DNA of 64,000 bases from Comamonas sp. (GTDB lineage: Bacteria; Pseudomonadota; Gammaproteobacteria; Burkholderiales; Burkholderiaceae_C): the NCBI RefSeq assembly GCF_009360615.1, contig NZ_SPEY01000050.1:50352-114351 (forward strand). The letters run 5' to 3'. The position numbers were made by a program, and so were the translations under genes. Position 1 is the first letter of the stretch. The number at the start of each line of letters is the position of its first letter. Shown in pieces: positions 18,906 through 27,318 of this stretch. The notes beneath the pieces are model-generated. The model had not been told where the DNA came from, did not search any database, and worked only from the letters and a program-made list of their open reading frames with translations.

Positions 18906-19717
18906 AGATTGCCGCTCTGCAAATGGTCTCGGGTCAGGATGTCGCCGCCAACCTGGCGCAGGCGCGCAGCCTGATGCAGCAGGCTGCCGCCCTGGGCGCG
19001 GAACTGGTCGTGCTGCCCGAGTATTTCTGCGCCATGGGCGCCAGGGACACCGACAAGCTGGCCTACCGGGAGGCCTTTGGCCAGGGGCCGATCCAGGATT
19101 TCATGGCTGCCGCCGCCAGGCAGCTCCAGCTGTGGGTGGTGGCTGGCACGCTGCCGCTTCAGGCGGCTGATGACAGCCATGTGCTCAACACCAGCCTGGT
19201 CTATTCCCCCGACGGCGAATGCGTGGCCCGCTACGACAAGATCCATCTCTTTCAGTTCGACAACGGGCGCGAGAGCTACACCGAGGCCGCCGTGGTGCAG
19301 GCGGGCCGCCAGCCCGTGGTCTGCGACATACAGGCCAGGGACGGCGGCAGCTGGCGTCTGGGTCTGAGCGTCTGCTACGACCTTCGCTTTCCGGAGCTGT
19401 ACCGCGCGCTCAGCGCGCAGGGGGCCGATCTGCTGCTGGTGCCCAGCGCCTTCACCTACACCACGGGCCAGGCGCACTGGGAGGTATTGCTGCGGGCGCG
19501 GGCCATCGAGAACCTGGCCTATGTGCTGGCACCCGGCCAGGGCGGCGTGCATGAAAACGGTCGCCGCACCTGGGGGCACAGCCTGCTGATCGATCCCTGG
19601 GGGGAGGTGCAGGGCCTGCAGGCCAGCGGCGCCGGTGTGGTCGCCGGAGAGCTCAACCGTGACCGCCTGCTGCAGGTGCGCCAGCAATTGCCGGCCTTGA
19701 CCCATCGTGTGCTGTGA
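18902..19717 (+). CDS. Carbon-nitrogen hydrolase (Nit1/Nit2-like omega-amidase/deaminated glutathione amidase)
   Basis: The 271-residue cytosolic enzyme has the full nitrilase triad: Glu40 in VVLPEYF, Lys113 in RYDKIHLFQF and Cys158 in LSVCYDLRFPE. The FPELYR sequence and GRESYTEA are typical of the Nit1/YbeM branch, which repairs deaminated glutathione, so that activity is the most likely. In many Burkholderiales this gene follows yhdP, as here with an ATGA overlap. Its stop also overlaps the GTG start of the kinase gene. Confidence 0.92.
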   Translation: MKIAALQMVSGQDVAANLAQARSLMQQAAALGAELVVLPEYFCAMGARDTDKLAYREAFGQGPIQDFMAAAARQLQLWVVAGTLPLQAADDSHVLNTSLVYSPDGECVARYDKIHLFQFDNGRESYTEAAVVQAGRQPVVCDIQARDGGSWRLGLSVCYDLRFPELYRALSAQGADLLLVPSAFTYTTGQAHWEVLLRARAIENLAYVLAPGQGGVHENGRRTWGHSLLIDPWGEVQGLQASGAGVVAGELNRDRLLQVRQQLPALTHRVL

Positions 19718-21777
19718 CTGAACCGCTGAATACGGCTCTGGACGAACTGCCCGAGGACCACCCCGCCCATTGGCCCTGGCGGCGCTGGCGCATGGCCTGG
19801 AAGCGCTGGTCGCTATGGACCTTGCTGGTGGCACTCGTGGTCAGCATGCTGGTCACCATGGTCTGGCTGGCAGGACGCTATGAAGCCTCCCAGGTCCAGG
19901 AGAAGCTGGAGCGCGATACGGCCAATGCCGTCGGCGATATCCGGGCGGCGCTGGGCCGCAATCTCCAGGACCTGCTGGCGTTGAGCGCCTACAGCGGAAA
20001 GCACGCCGTATGGCGCGAGCATGCGGCCACGTTGCTGCAGCAGCGCCGTGACCTGATGCGCATCGAATGGCGGGGCGAAAACATGCGCCTCATCGAGCAT
20101 GCCGAGACCCCTTACCGCACCCTGCTGGTCGAAGACGAAAGCCATTTGCCCGAGCTGCATTCGGGCGAGGCTCTGACCTGTACCCAGGCCAGGCGCGTCA
20201 ACGGTCCGTCGTATTCACCCAGTCGCTTCCAGCTGCTCGGTGAGGGCCTGGGCACCGAGACCATGCAGGTCTGCATGCCGCTGACGGAGAACGGCCATGT
20301 GGTGGGCTATGTGCTGGGCACTTACAGCCTGCAGGGCATTCTGATGGCCCAGGTGGGCAAGTCCCTGCCGCGCACCCAGGAGGTGTCGTTCACCGAGCCT
20401 GACGGCACGCGTCTGGCCATGGTGGGGGCGGCCTGGCGCGGCTCGCGCATGTTCACGGCCCAGCAGCTGCTGGACCTGCCCGGCAACACCCTGGTGCTGC
20501 GCATGGACAGCTGGCATCACGCGCCCAGCGTCTTTCCCAATGTGATGACGGCGCTGGTGACCGGCATGTCGATCGCGCTGGTGACCGTGGTGGTGGTGCT
20601 GGTGCGCGACAACCGCCGACGCCTGCGCGCGGAGCGCGACCTGGGCGATGCGCTGGCCTTTCGCAAGGCCATGGAAGATTCCCTGGTCACGGGCATGCGT
20701 GCCCGCGATCTCCAGGGGCGCATCACCTATGTGAACCCGGCCTTCTGCAATATGGTGGGCTTCAGCGCGCAGGAGCTGCTGGGCCTCAATGTGGCACCTT
20801 ACTGGCCGCCCGAACTGGCCCAGGAATATGTGAGTCGGCGCGATCAGCGTCTGGCCGGCCTGCTGCCCACGCCGCGCCAGGGCCACGAGAGCGTGTTCAT
20901 GCGCAAGGACGGCTCGCGCTTTCCGGTGCTGATCTTCGAGGCGCCGCTGATCACCGCACAGGGCCAGCACACGGGCTGGATGAGTGCCTTCATCGACATC
21001 AGCGAGCAGCGCCGCATGGAGGAGATGTCGCGTGCGTCGCTGGAGCGCCTGCAGGCCACCGCACGCCTGGCGACGGTAGGCGAGATGGCCTCCATGCTCA
21101 GCCATGAGCTGACGCAGCCGCTGGCAGCCATCTCCAGCTATGCCACGGGCTCGCTCAATCTGCTGGCGCATGAACCTGACCCCGATGGATCGCATCTGCA
21201 GGATTTGCGCATGGCGCTGGAGCGCATCAGCTTTCAGGCCGATCGCGCGGGCAAGGTCATCAAGAGCGTGCGCGATTTCGTGCGCCGGCGCGACAAGTCC
21301 AGACAGGTGGTGCAGCCTGCGGAGCTGATCGATGCCGTCATGCCCCTGGTCTATCTGCAGGCCCACAAGCTCAATGCGACGGTGCAGCTGGATCTGCCCG
21401 CGGATCTGCCGACGGTGCTCTGCGATGCCACCATGGTCGAGCAGGTGCTGCTCAATCTGGCGCGCAACGGCATGCAGGCCATGGATCAGCCCGAACTCAA
21501 GGAAAGGGTGCTGACCCTGGCGGTCAGGCGCCGTTCTGACGGTCTTGGCGCGCGTTGGGTAGAATTTTCCGTCATGGACTGCGGCGCCGGCATTTCTGCG
21601 GAAGTCGCCGAGCAGCTGTTCACCCCCTTCTTCACCACCCGTACCGAAGGCATGGGCCTGGGCCTGAGCCTGTGCCGCACGGTGGTGGAGCAACATGGTG
21701 GTCATCTTGATCACCGCCCGCACCTCCCGCAGGGCACGGAGTTTGTCTTCACGCTGCCGGCCCATGGGGAACCCTGA
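19714..21777 (+). CDS. PAS-containing sensor histidine kinase
   Basis: The 687-residue membrane kinase starts at a GTG that overlaps the previous stop. Two transmembrane helices (about 34-54 and 277-300) enclose a 220-residue periplasmic sensor region. A PAS domain (about 325-435, with YVNPAFCNMVGFSAQELLG) leads to the dimerisation helix with the phospho-acceptor His in MLSHELTQPLAAI and an ATPase domain (NLARNGMQAM, DCGAGI, GMGLGLSLCRTVV). The HELTQPL box is that of DctB/FixL-type kinases that pair with FixJ-type regulators, like the gene immediately downstream. The signal sensed is unknown. Confidence 0.93.
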   Translation: MTEPLNTALDELPEDHPAHWPWRRWRMAWKRWSLWTLLVALVVSMLVTMVWLAGRYEASQVQEKLERDTANAVGDIRAALGRNLQDLLALSAYSGKHAVWREHAATLLQQRRDLMRIEWRGENMRLIEHAETPYRTLLVEDESHLPELHSGEALTCTQARRVNGPSYSPSRFQLLGEGLGTETMQVCMPLTENGHVVGYVLGTYSLQGILMAQVGKSLPRTQEVSFTEPDGTRLAMVGAAWRGSRMFTAQQLLDLPGNTLVLRMDSWHHAPSVFPNVMTALVTGMSIALVTVVVVLVRDNRRRLRAERDLGDALAFRKAMEDSLVTGMRARDLQGRITYVNPAFCNMVGFSAQELLGLNVAPYWPPELAQEYVSRRDQRLAGLLPTPRQGHESVFMRKDGSRFPVLIFEAPLITAQGQHTGWMSAFIDISEQRRMEEMSRASLERLQATARLATVGEMASMLSHELTQPLAAISSYATGSLNLLAHEPDPDGSHLQDLRMALERISFQADRAGKVIKSVRDFVRRRDKSRQVVQPAELIDAVMPLVYLQAHKLNATVQLDLPADLPTVLCDATMVEQVLLNLARNGMQAMDQPELKERVLTLAVRRRSDGLGARWVEFSVMDCGAGISAEVAEQLFTPFFTTRTEGMGLGLSLCRTVVEQHGGHLDHRPHLPQGTEFVFTLPAHGEP

Positions 21778-21791
21778 GAGAACTAGGCTTC

Positions 21792-22421
21792 ATGGAACCT
21801 GTAACCGACGCTACCGTCTACGTGGTGGACGACGATGCCGATGTCCGAGAGGCATTGGCATGGCTGCTGCGTTCGCGCAGATTGCTGAGCGAGTGCTATC
21901 GCAACGCCGAGGAATTCGAGCAGGCCGTTCTGCAGACCAGCCCCGTGACGCGTCGCCCCAGCTGCCTGCTGCTCGATATGCGCATGACCGGCATGAGCGG
22001 CCTGTCGCTGTTCAACCGCATGCTGGAGCGCGGCCAGATCGAGGCCATGCCCGTGATCTTTCTGACCGGCCATGCCGACGTGCCCACGGCCGTGGACACG
22101 GTCAAGCGCGGGGCCTTCGATTTCTGCGAGAAGCCGTTTTCCGACAACGCGCTGGTGGACCGGGTGGAACAGGCGCTGGCGCTGTCCGCCGAGCATCTGG
22201 CCGCGCTGCAGGCGCGCGAGGAGGTGCGCAGCCGTCTCGACGAGCTGACCGATCGTGAAAAAGACGTGATGAAGCTGGTTGTCGAGGGCGTGCCGAACAA
22301 GCTGATTGCCGATCAGCTGGACATCAGCGTGCGCACCGTGGAAGTGCACCGGGCGCGGGTTTTCGACAAGATGCAGGTCAAGTCGGCCGTGGAACTGGCC
22401 AATCTGCTGCGCAACGCCTGA
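21792..22421 (+). CDS. FixJ-type two-component response regulator
   Basis: The 209-residue protein has a receiver domain (acidic pocket VVDDDAD, phospho-acceptor Asp62 in LLLDMRMTGMSG, switch Thr in FLTGHAD, Lys in CEKPF) and a C-terminal LuxR helix-turn-helix (LTDREKDVMKLVVEG, then ISVRTVEVHRARVFDKM). It is the obvious partner of the kinase 14 nt upstream. Its targets cannot be read from the window. A strong terminator ends the set. Confidence 0.95.
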   Translation: MEPVTDATVYVVDDDADVREALAWLLRSRRLLSECYRNAEEFEQAVLQTSPVTRRPSCLLLDMRMTGMSGLSLFNRMLERGQIEAMPVIFLTGHADVPTAVDTVKRGAFDFCEKPFSDNALVDRVEQALALSAEHLAALQAREEVRSRLDELTDREKDVMKLVVEGVPNKLIADQLDISVRTVEVHRARVFDKMQVKSAVELANLLRNA

Positions 22422-22446
22422 GCCGCAGTCTGCGAATCGCCACGGA

Positions 22447-22470
22447 AAAAGCCCCGCATGCGGGGCTTTT
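22447..22470. terminator. Bidirectional terminator between response regulator and OmpA-like gene
   Basis: AAAAGCCCCGCATGCGGGGCTTTT is a perfect palindrome with T runs on both strands. It serves the two convergent genes. Confidence 0.93.
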
Positions 22471-22489
22471 CTGCGCGCCGGTATCCGGC

Positions 22490-23149
22490 TTATTGAGGAG
22501 CGCGCTCACCCACGAAGATTTCCACACGGCGGTTGCGCGCACGGCCTTCGTTGGTGGCATTGGACGCCACGGGCTGGTGCGAGCCCATGCCCTGTACCTG
22601 GATGCGGGCACCGTTGACGCCACGTGCCGTCAGATAGTTGCGGGTGCTCTCGGCGCGCTGCAGCGACAGGGGGTTGTTGATGGCATCGGAGCCGGTGCTG
22701 TCGGTGTGGCCGATGATGCGCACTTCTGCATTGGGGTTGTTGCGCAGACCTTCCGCAAAGCGATCGAGGATGGGGGCGAAGTTGCCCTTGATGTCGGCGC
22801 GGCCGGTGTCGAACGAAATATCGCTGGGGATGTCCAGCTTGAGCTGGTTGTCTGCGGTCTGTGTCACGCCCACGCCTGTGCCCTGGGTCGCGGCTTCCAT
22901 TTCACGCTTTTGCTTCTCGAGGTTCTGCGACCAGATATAGGTGCCCAGGGCACCTACGCCAGCGCCGATCAGGGCACCCGTGCCGGCGTTGTGACCGGTC
23001 AGTGCACCGATGGCAGCGCCGCCCAGCGCGCCCACGCCTGCGCCGGTGGCGGTGCGACGCGTGGTGTCCGACATGCCGCCGGTATTGGCACAGCCGGTGA
23101 TCAACAGAGCAGAGGCCAGAGCGGCCGTGACAGCCATTTGCTTGCGCAT
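22490..23149 (-). CDS. OmpA family lipoprotein (YiaD/Pal-like)
   Basis: The 219-residue protein has a lipoprotein signal peptide (MRKQMAVTAALASALLITGC, acylated Cys20). A glycine-zipper membrane segment follows (alternating Gly/Ala, about residues 37-70), then an OmpA-like peptidoglycan-binding domain at about 100-210 with FDTGRADIKG, HTDSTGSDAINNPLSLQRA and NRRVEIFV. It should anchor the outer membrane to peptidoglycan. AAGGAG lies 8 nt before the ATG, fixing this start over the longer open frame. Confidence 0.93.
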   Translation of the reverse strand: MRKQMAVTAALASALLITGCANTGGMSDTTRRTATGAGVGALGGAAIGALTGHNAGTGALIGAGVGALGTYIWSQNLEKQKREMEAATQGTGVGVTQTADNQLKLDIPSDISFDTGRADIKGNFAPILDRFAEGLRNNPNAEVRIIGHTDSTGSDAINNPLSLQRAESTRNYLTARGVNGARIQVQGMGSHQPVASNATNEGRARNRRVEIFVGERAPQ

Positions 23150-23332
23150 AGAAAACTCCTTATTTCGAGGAACGACCCACAGGGGGTGGCAAACCAGCTT
23201 CGCCGGAAGCTGCAGGGCTACGAGCGTAGCGCCAAGAGAAGGTAAAAAAAGTAGGACGCGGGCCAGCGCGCGGTTTCTGATGCAAAAGATTGTCACAATC
23301 GGGCCGCGCTGCAAGGCTTGCAGTGCCATGGG

Positions 23333-23503
23333 CTAAGCTTGATCGGGGCCACCCTGCCCGGGGCCTGCAGGTGCTTTTTCGCTCCTGGCCGGCTCGGCCG
23401 GGGCCGGCAACTCACCCTTTTTCCGACCCGAGAACATGGTCCACCACACAATAGCGACCAAAATGGCCAATGCCAGCAGTGCTTCAAGCAAAATCAGACC
23501 CAT
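23333..23503 (-). CDS. Small single-pass membrane protein (56 aa)
   Basis: The product starts MGLILLEALLALAILVAIVWW, one transmembrane helix with Glu7 inside, then SGRKK and a Pro/Ala/Glu-rich tail. AGGAGAT lies about 9 nt before the start on the minus strand, inside mltA codons. Its ATG shares the CATG at 23501-23504 with the mltA ATG on the other strand, so the two reading frames diverge from the same four bases. I do not recognise the family. Translation is plausible from the good ribosome binding site. Confidence 0.6.
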   Translation of the reverse strand: MGLILLEALLALAILVAIVWWTMFSGRKKGELPAPAEPARSEKAPAGPGQGGPDQA

Positions 23504-24677
23504 GAATTTCCATCTCCTGCGCCGCTTCTCACTGGCGCTGATTGTAGGAACCCTGGTGGCCTGCACCACCACCAAGCAGCAAAACGACCCGGCTCCGGTG
23601 CCCGAGATGGCTCCGCATGGCGGGCCGGCCTCCGCAGCCAAGCCGCCGTTCACTGCCAATGTACCGACAAAAAGCCGCTGGGTGGCCGTGGACTGGGGCG
23701 AGCTGCCCGGCGTGCCACAGGATTCCCTGAACGAGGCCTGGAACGCCTGGATCAAGAACTGCGAGCGCCCCAGCACCGTGTTTGCCAATCTGTGTGGCGA
23801 GGTGCGCAGGTTGAGCATCGCCTCGGAAGACGAACAGCGCAGCTGGATGATGAATACGTTGCAGCCCTATCGCATCGAAGCGACCACGGGCAGCCCGGAC
23901 GGCATGCTGACCGCCTATTACGAGCCCTTGTACGAGGCGCGCCGGGTACAGGGCAACGGCTTCAACGTTCCCATCTATCAGATCCCGCTGGGCTTCGGCA
24001 AGCGCAAGCCCTGGTTCACGCGCCAGCAGATCGACACCAATCCCGAGGCGCAGGCTGCCCTGGCCGGACGCGCCATCGCCTGGCTGCGCGACCCGGTGGA
24101 CATGCTGGTGCTGCATATCCAGGGCTCGGGCCGGCTGATGCTGACCGAGCCCGACGGGCGCCAGCGCATGATCCGCGTGGCCTATGCCGGTACGAACGAT
24201 CAGCCCTACAAGAGCGTGGGCCGCTGGCTGCTCGACCAGAACCTGGTGCGCGACGCCACCTGGCCCGGCATCAGTGCCTGGATTGCCGCCAATCCGTCGC
24301 GTGTCAACGAAATGCTGTGGAGCAATCCTCGCTATGTGTTCTTCCGCGAGGAGGCACTCAATGACTTCGATGCCCAGTTCGGCCCCAAGGGGGCACAGGG
24401 CGTGGCGCTGACGCCTGGTCGCTCGATTGCCGTGGATCGCAACAGCATTCCCTATGGCACGCCGGTCTGGCTGTCCACGCCCGGACCTACGGTGGCGCTC
24501 AACCGTCTGGTGTTTGCGCAGGATACGGGCAGTGCCATTCTGGGGGCTGTGCGCGCCGACTATTTCATGGGCTGGGGGGCCGAGGCCGGCGATGTGGCGG
24601 GGCGCATCAAGCAGCCGCTCAAGCTCTGGGCCTTCTGGCCCAAGGCACTGGCGGGGTCGGCACCGCATCTGCGCTGA
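23502..24677 (+). CDS. mltA: Membrane-bound lytic murein transglycosylase A
   Basis: The 391-residue outer-membrane lipoprotein cleaves the MurNAc-GlcNAc bond of peptidoglycan with formation of the 1,6-anhydro end. The signal peptide MNFHLLRRFSLALIVGTLVAC ends in a lipobox. The MltA domain includes GMLTAYYEPLYEARR and LHIQGSGRLML. The C-terminal 3D domain carries the three Asp of the fold, including QDTGSAILGAVRADYFMG. No Shine-Dalgarno sequence is visible before this ATG, yet the signal peptide and family N terminus support it; the in-frame ATG at 23436 would put a hydrophilic extension ahead of the signal peptide. Confidence 0.94.
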   Translation: MNFHLLRRFSLALIVGTLVACTTTKQQNDPAPVPEMAPHGGPASAAKPPFTANVPTKSRWVAVDWGELPGVPQDSLNEAWNAWIKNCERPSTVFANLCGEVRRLSIASEDEQRSWMMNTLQPYRIEATTGSPDGMLTAYYEPLYEARRVQGNGFNVPIYQIPLGFGKRKPWFTRQQIDTNPEAQAALAGRAIAWLRDPVDMLVLHIQGSGRLMLTEPDGRQRMIRVAYAGTNDQPYKSVGRWLLDQNLVRDATWPGISAWIAANPSRVNEMLWSNPRYVFFREEALNDFDAQFGPKGAQGVALTPGRSIAVDRNSIPYGTPVWLSTPGPTVALNRLVFAQDTGSAILGAVRADYFMGWGAEAGDVAGRIKQPLKLWAFWPKALAGSAPHLR

Positions 24678-24706
24678 TTGCCGCATCAGGAGCGATCCGC
24701 CCTTTT

Positions 24707-26416
24707 CTACAGTGCATCGGTGAAGTAGCGCTGCACCACGGGAGGCTCCTTGCCCCTGTGAAAGCTCAGCTTGCGGTCGCGCAAGGCCACGTCGGCGGCC
24801 GTCACGCGCTCGAAGCGGCGCAGATGCTCGGTCCAGGACTCGTCGGTGATCTGCTCCACAAAGCGCTCGGGCTGGCTCATGCTGTGCAGCAGGCTCCAGG
24901 ACAGCGCACCCTGGCGCAGGCGGCTGCGCCGGCTCAGCTGCATCAGATCGCGGAAGGCAGCGGCCCTGGCCGGGTCGATCAGGTATTCGATGGTCACCAC
25001 CACGCGGCCGGCTTCTGGCGGCTGTGCGGCCGTCGGCGGCGTGAAGGCGCGTGAGGGGCTGAGGTCCTCCTCGATGTCGCGGTCCGGGTTCAGGCGCTGC
25101 ACGATGAGCAGGGCCGTCAGCCCGCTGACGGCGGCCACCGCCATGCTGATCTGCACCGACCCCAGGCTGGCGATCTTGCCCCAGATGGCGGCACCGATGG
25201 CCGTGCTGCCCATGATGGACATCTGGTAGACGGACATGCCGCGTGCCCGCACCCAGTTGGGCAGGGCCATCTGCGCGGCCACGCCCAGCGTGTTGGCCGT
25301 GGCCAGCAGGGCCAGGCCCGAGAGCATCATGCCCGGCACGGCCACCGCGATATGGGGGGCGAAGGCCACGGTCAGCGTGGCAAGGCTTTGCGTGGCCACG
25401 CCGGCCAGCACCGTGCGCTCGCCCGACAGCATTTGTCGTATGCGCGGCAGCAGCATGGCGCCCAGGATGGCCCCTGCGCCCATCGACGCGAGCAGCAGCG
25501 TGAAGGTACCGGCGCTGCCGCTGCTGGCCGTGCCGTGGTCCAGGCGCTGGGCCGTCAACGGCAGCAGCGCCATGATGGCGGCGGCCTGCAGAAAGTAGCA
25601 GACAGTGCGCAGCAGCACGGCATGCATGCGCGGCGATTCCTGGATGAACTGCAGGCCCACGCGCATGGCCGAGCCCAGGCGTTCGCGGCCCAGCGGGTTG
25701 GCGGGCTGCTGGCGCTTCCAGCGCAGCAGCACAAAGCCGGAGACGACGGACAGCACGGCATTGAGCACAAACACCCAGGCGCTGCCCAGGCTCGCAATCA
25801 GGGCCCCGGCCACCAGCGGGCCGATGATGCGCGAGGCATTCATGGCCACGCCGTTGAGCGCCATGGCAAAAGGCAGGTGGTGCTTGGGCACCAGTTCGGG
25901 GATCAGCGCGGAGAACACCGGCCAGCGCATGGCCAGGCCGATGCCGTTGGCAAACACCAGAGCCAGCAGCAGATAGGGTGTCAGCTGCCCGGAGAGCACG
26001 GCCAGACACAGCAGCAGCGCCACGGCAGCCACCCAGAACTGGGTGACGATGAAATAGCGGCGCCGGTCCAGGATATCGGCCAGCGCGCCGCTGGGCAGGG
26101 CCAGAAAGAACACCGGCAAGGTGGAGGCCGACTGCACCAGCGCCACCAGCACGGGCGATGTGGTCAGCGATGTCATCAGCCAGGCCGCCGCCACATCGTT
26201 CATCCACATGCAGATATTGGCCGTCATCCAGATCATCCACAGCATGCGGAAGGTGGGCGTGGCCAGCGGAGTCCAGACGCCCGGAGGCGCGGTCGGCGGC
26301 GCGTTGGCGGCATGCATGGCCGAGGGATCTTCCAGCAGCTTGCCCGCAGGGACCTGGCCAGACTCTGAATATGGGGGATGGGGTGAAGCGCGTTCTGCGG
26401 AATCGTCGTGGGCCAT
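24707..26416 (-). CDS. MFS transporter with C-terminal ABM-like domain (MFS_3 family)
   Basis: The roughly 569-residue protein has 10-12 hydrophobic helices starting near residue 60, with the MFS loop motif SGALADILDRRRYF. It belongs to the MFS_3 / EntS-like exporter group. After the last helix a soluble part of about 110 residues (VVVTIEYLIDPARAAAF... to the end) resembles the antibiotic-biosynthesis-monooxygenase dimeric barrel that many MFS_3 proteins carry. The substrate is unknown. The start is uncertain: ATG 26416 is used, but ATG 26320 also precedes the first helix. It lies downstream of the Lrp-type gene on the same strand. Confidence 0.85.
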   Translation of the reverse strand: MAHDDSAERASPHPPYSESGQVPAGKLLEDPSAMHAANAPPTAPPGVWTPLATPTFRMLWMIWMTANICMWMNDVAAAWLMTSLTTSPVLVALVQSASTLPVFFLALPSGALADILDRRRYFIVTQFWVAAVALLLCLAVLSGQLTPYLLLALVFANGIGLAMRWPVFSALIPELVPKHHLPFAMALNGVAMNASRIIGPLVAGALIASLGSAWVFVLNAVLSVVSGFVLLRWKRQQPANPLGRERLGSAMRVGLQFIQESPRMHAVLLRTVCYFLQAAAIMALLPLTAQRLDHGTASSGSAGTFTLLLASMGAGAILGAMLLPRIRQMLSGERTVLAGVATQSLATLTVAFAPHIAVAVPGMMLSGLALLATANTLGVAAQMALPNWVRARGMSVYQMSIMGSTAIGAAIWGKIASLGSVQISMAVAAVSGLTALLIVQRLNPDRDIEEDLSPSRAFTPPTAAQPPEAGRVVVTIEYLIDPARAAAFRDLMQLSRRSRLRQGALSWSLLHSMSQPERFVEQITDESWTEHLRRFERVTAADVALRDRKLSFHRGKEPPVVQRYFTDAL

Positions 26417-26637
26417 GGGGCACGATTCTGGAGCAGGAAAGTTGCGCTGACAAATACGTAGTTTCTCAAACCTGCCCGGCCTGGCGCGGACAGCCAGATC
26501 TGCGATGGGTGCTACATAGAAGATAGCGTCATGCGCAAGATACGAAGACATTTCAATCTTCTTCAGCCGCCTGTTGCCGGTCCATCAATCGGTGCATGCT
26601 TCACTTTTGATAGAAGCCGCTGCGTCGCGCGCCGCAC

Positions 26638-27120
26638 TCAGGCCTGAGTCAGCGTACTGGGCAGCGGCAGGGCGCTGCTGGACTTGACCTCGCCCAGCGA
26701 AAAAATCGTGTGCACGTCTTTGACATTGGGCAGGCGCAGCAGCACATTGCGCACAAAGCCGGAAAAGCTCTCCAGATCCCTGGCAACGACCTGCAGCTCG
26801 AAGGTCCCCGCGCCGCTGATGTAGTGGCAGGTGGTGACCTCGGGCAGCAGGCGGATGGCTTCCTCCATGCGCAGCGTGATGTCGGCCGTGTTCTGTGCAG
26901 CGTCCACGCGCACAAAGGCCAGCACGCCCAGGCCCAGCTTGTGGCGGTCCAGCGTGGCGTGATAGCCGGTGATGTAGCCCGACTCCTCCAGCGCGCGCAC
27001 GCGCCGCCAGCAGGGGGCGGCGGACAGGCCGACGCGCTGGGCCAGTTCGGCGTTGGTGAGGCGGCCGTCCATTTGCAGCTCGTTCAGGATGGCCCAGTCA
27101 AAGCGATCAAGTTGGTTCAT
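26638..27120 (-). CDS. Lrp/AsnC family transcriptional regulator
   Basis: The 160-residue protein has an N-terminal helix-turn-helix (LDRFDWAILNELQMDGRLTNAELAQRVGLSAAPCWRRVRALEESGYI) and a C-terminal RAM effector-binding domain (about 75-150). Such proteins sense amino acids. It is transcribed divergently from the indolepyruvate:ferredoxin oxidoreductase gene, with 198 nt between starts, so control of that gene in response to aromatic amino acids is likely but inferred. The start MNQLDRFD matches family N termini. Confidence 0.94.
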   Translation of the reverse strand: MNQLDRFDWAILNELQMDGRLTNAELAQRVGLSAAPCWRRVRALEESGYITGYHATLDRHKLGLGVLAFVRVDAAQNTADITLRMEEAIRLLPEVTTCHYISGAGTFELQVVARDLESFSGFVRNVLLRLPNVKDVHTIFSLGEVKSSSALPLPSTLTQA

Positions 27121-27318
27121 GAGCTGCAATTTACAGCAAGATTCTTTCAAAAACTAGGTTAATCCCGGCAATAAAAAGAAAGCTCTATGCGGGGTGTTTT
27201 GCTTAAACTTTGCTCAAACAACTTGCGTTCCGTGCCTCTGGCGCAGGAATGCCCAAAGCCATATGCTGCTCTGGTAGCCAACAGCTGCCACGGGTGGTCA
27301 CCCACATGGAGACAAGCC

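Noticed and set aside
23529..26453. 974-codon minus-strand frame spanning mltA and the MFS gene
   Set aside because: It runs through two well-supported genes in the wrong frame and shows no recognisable domain.
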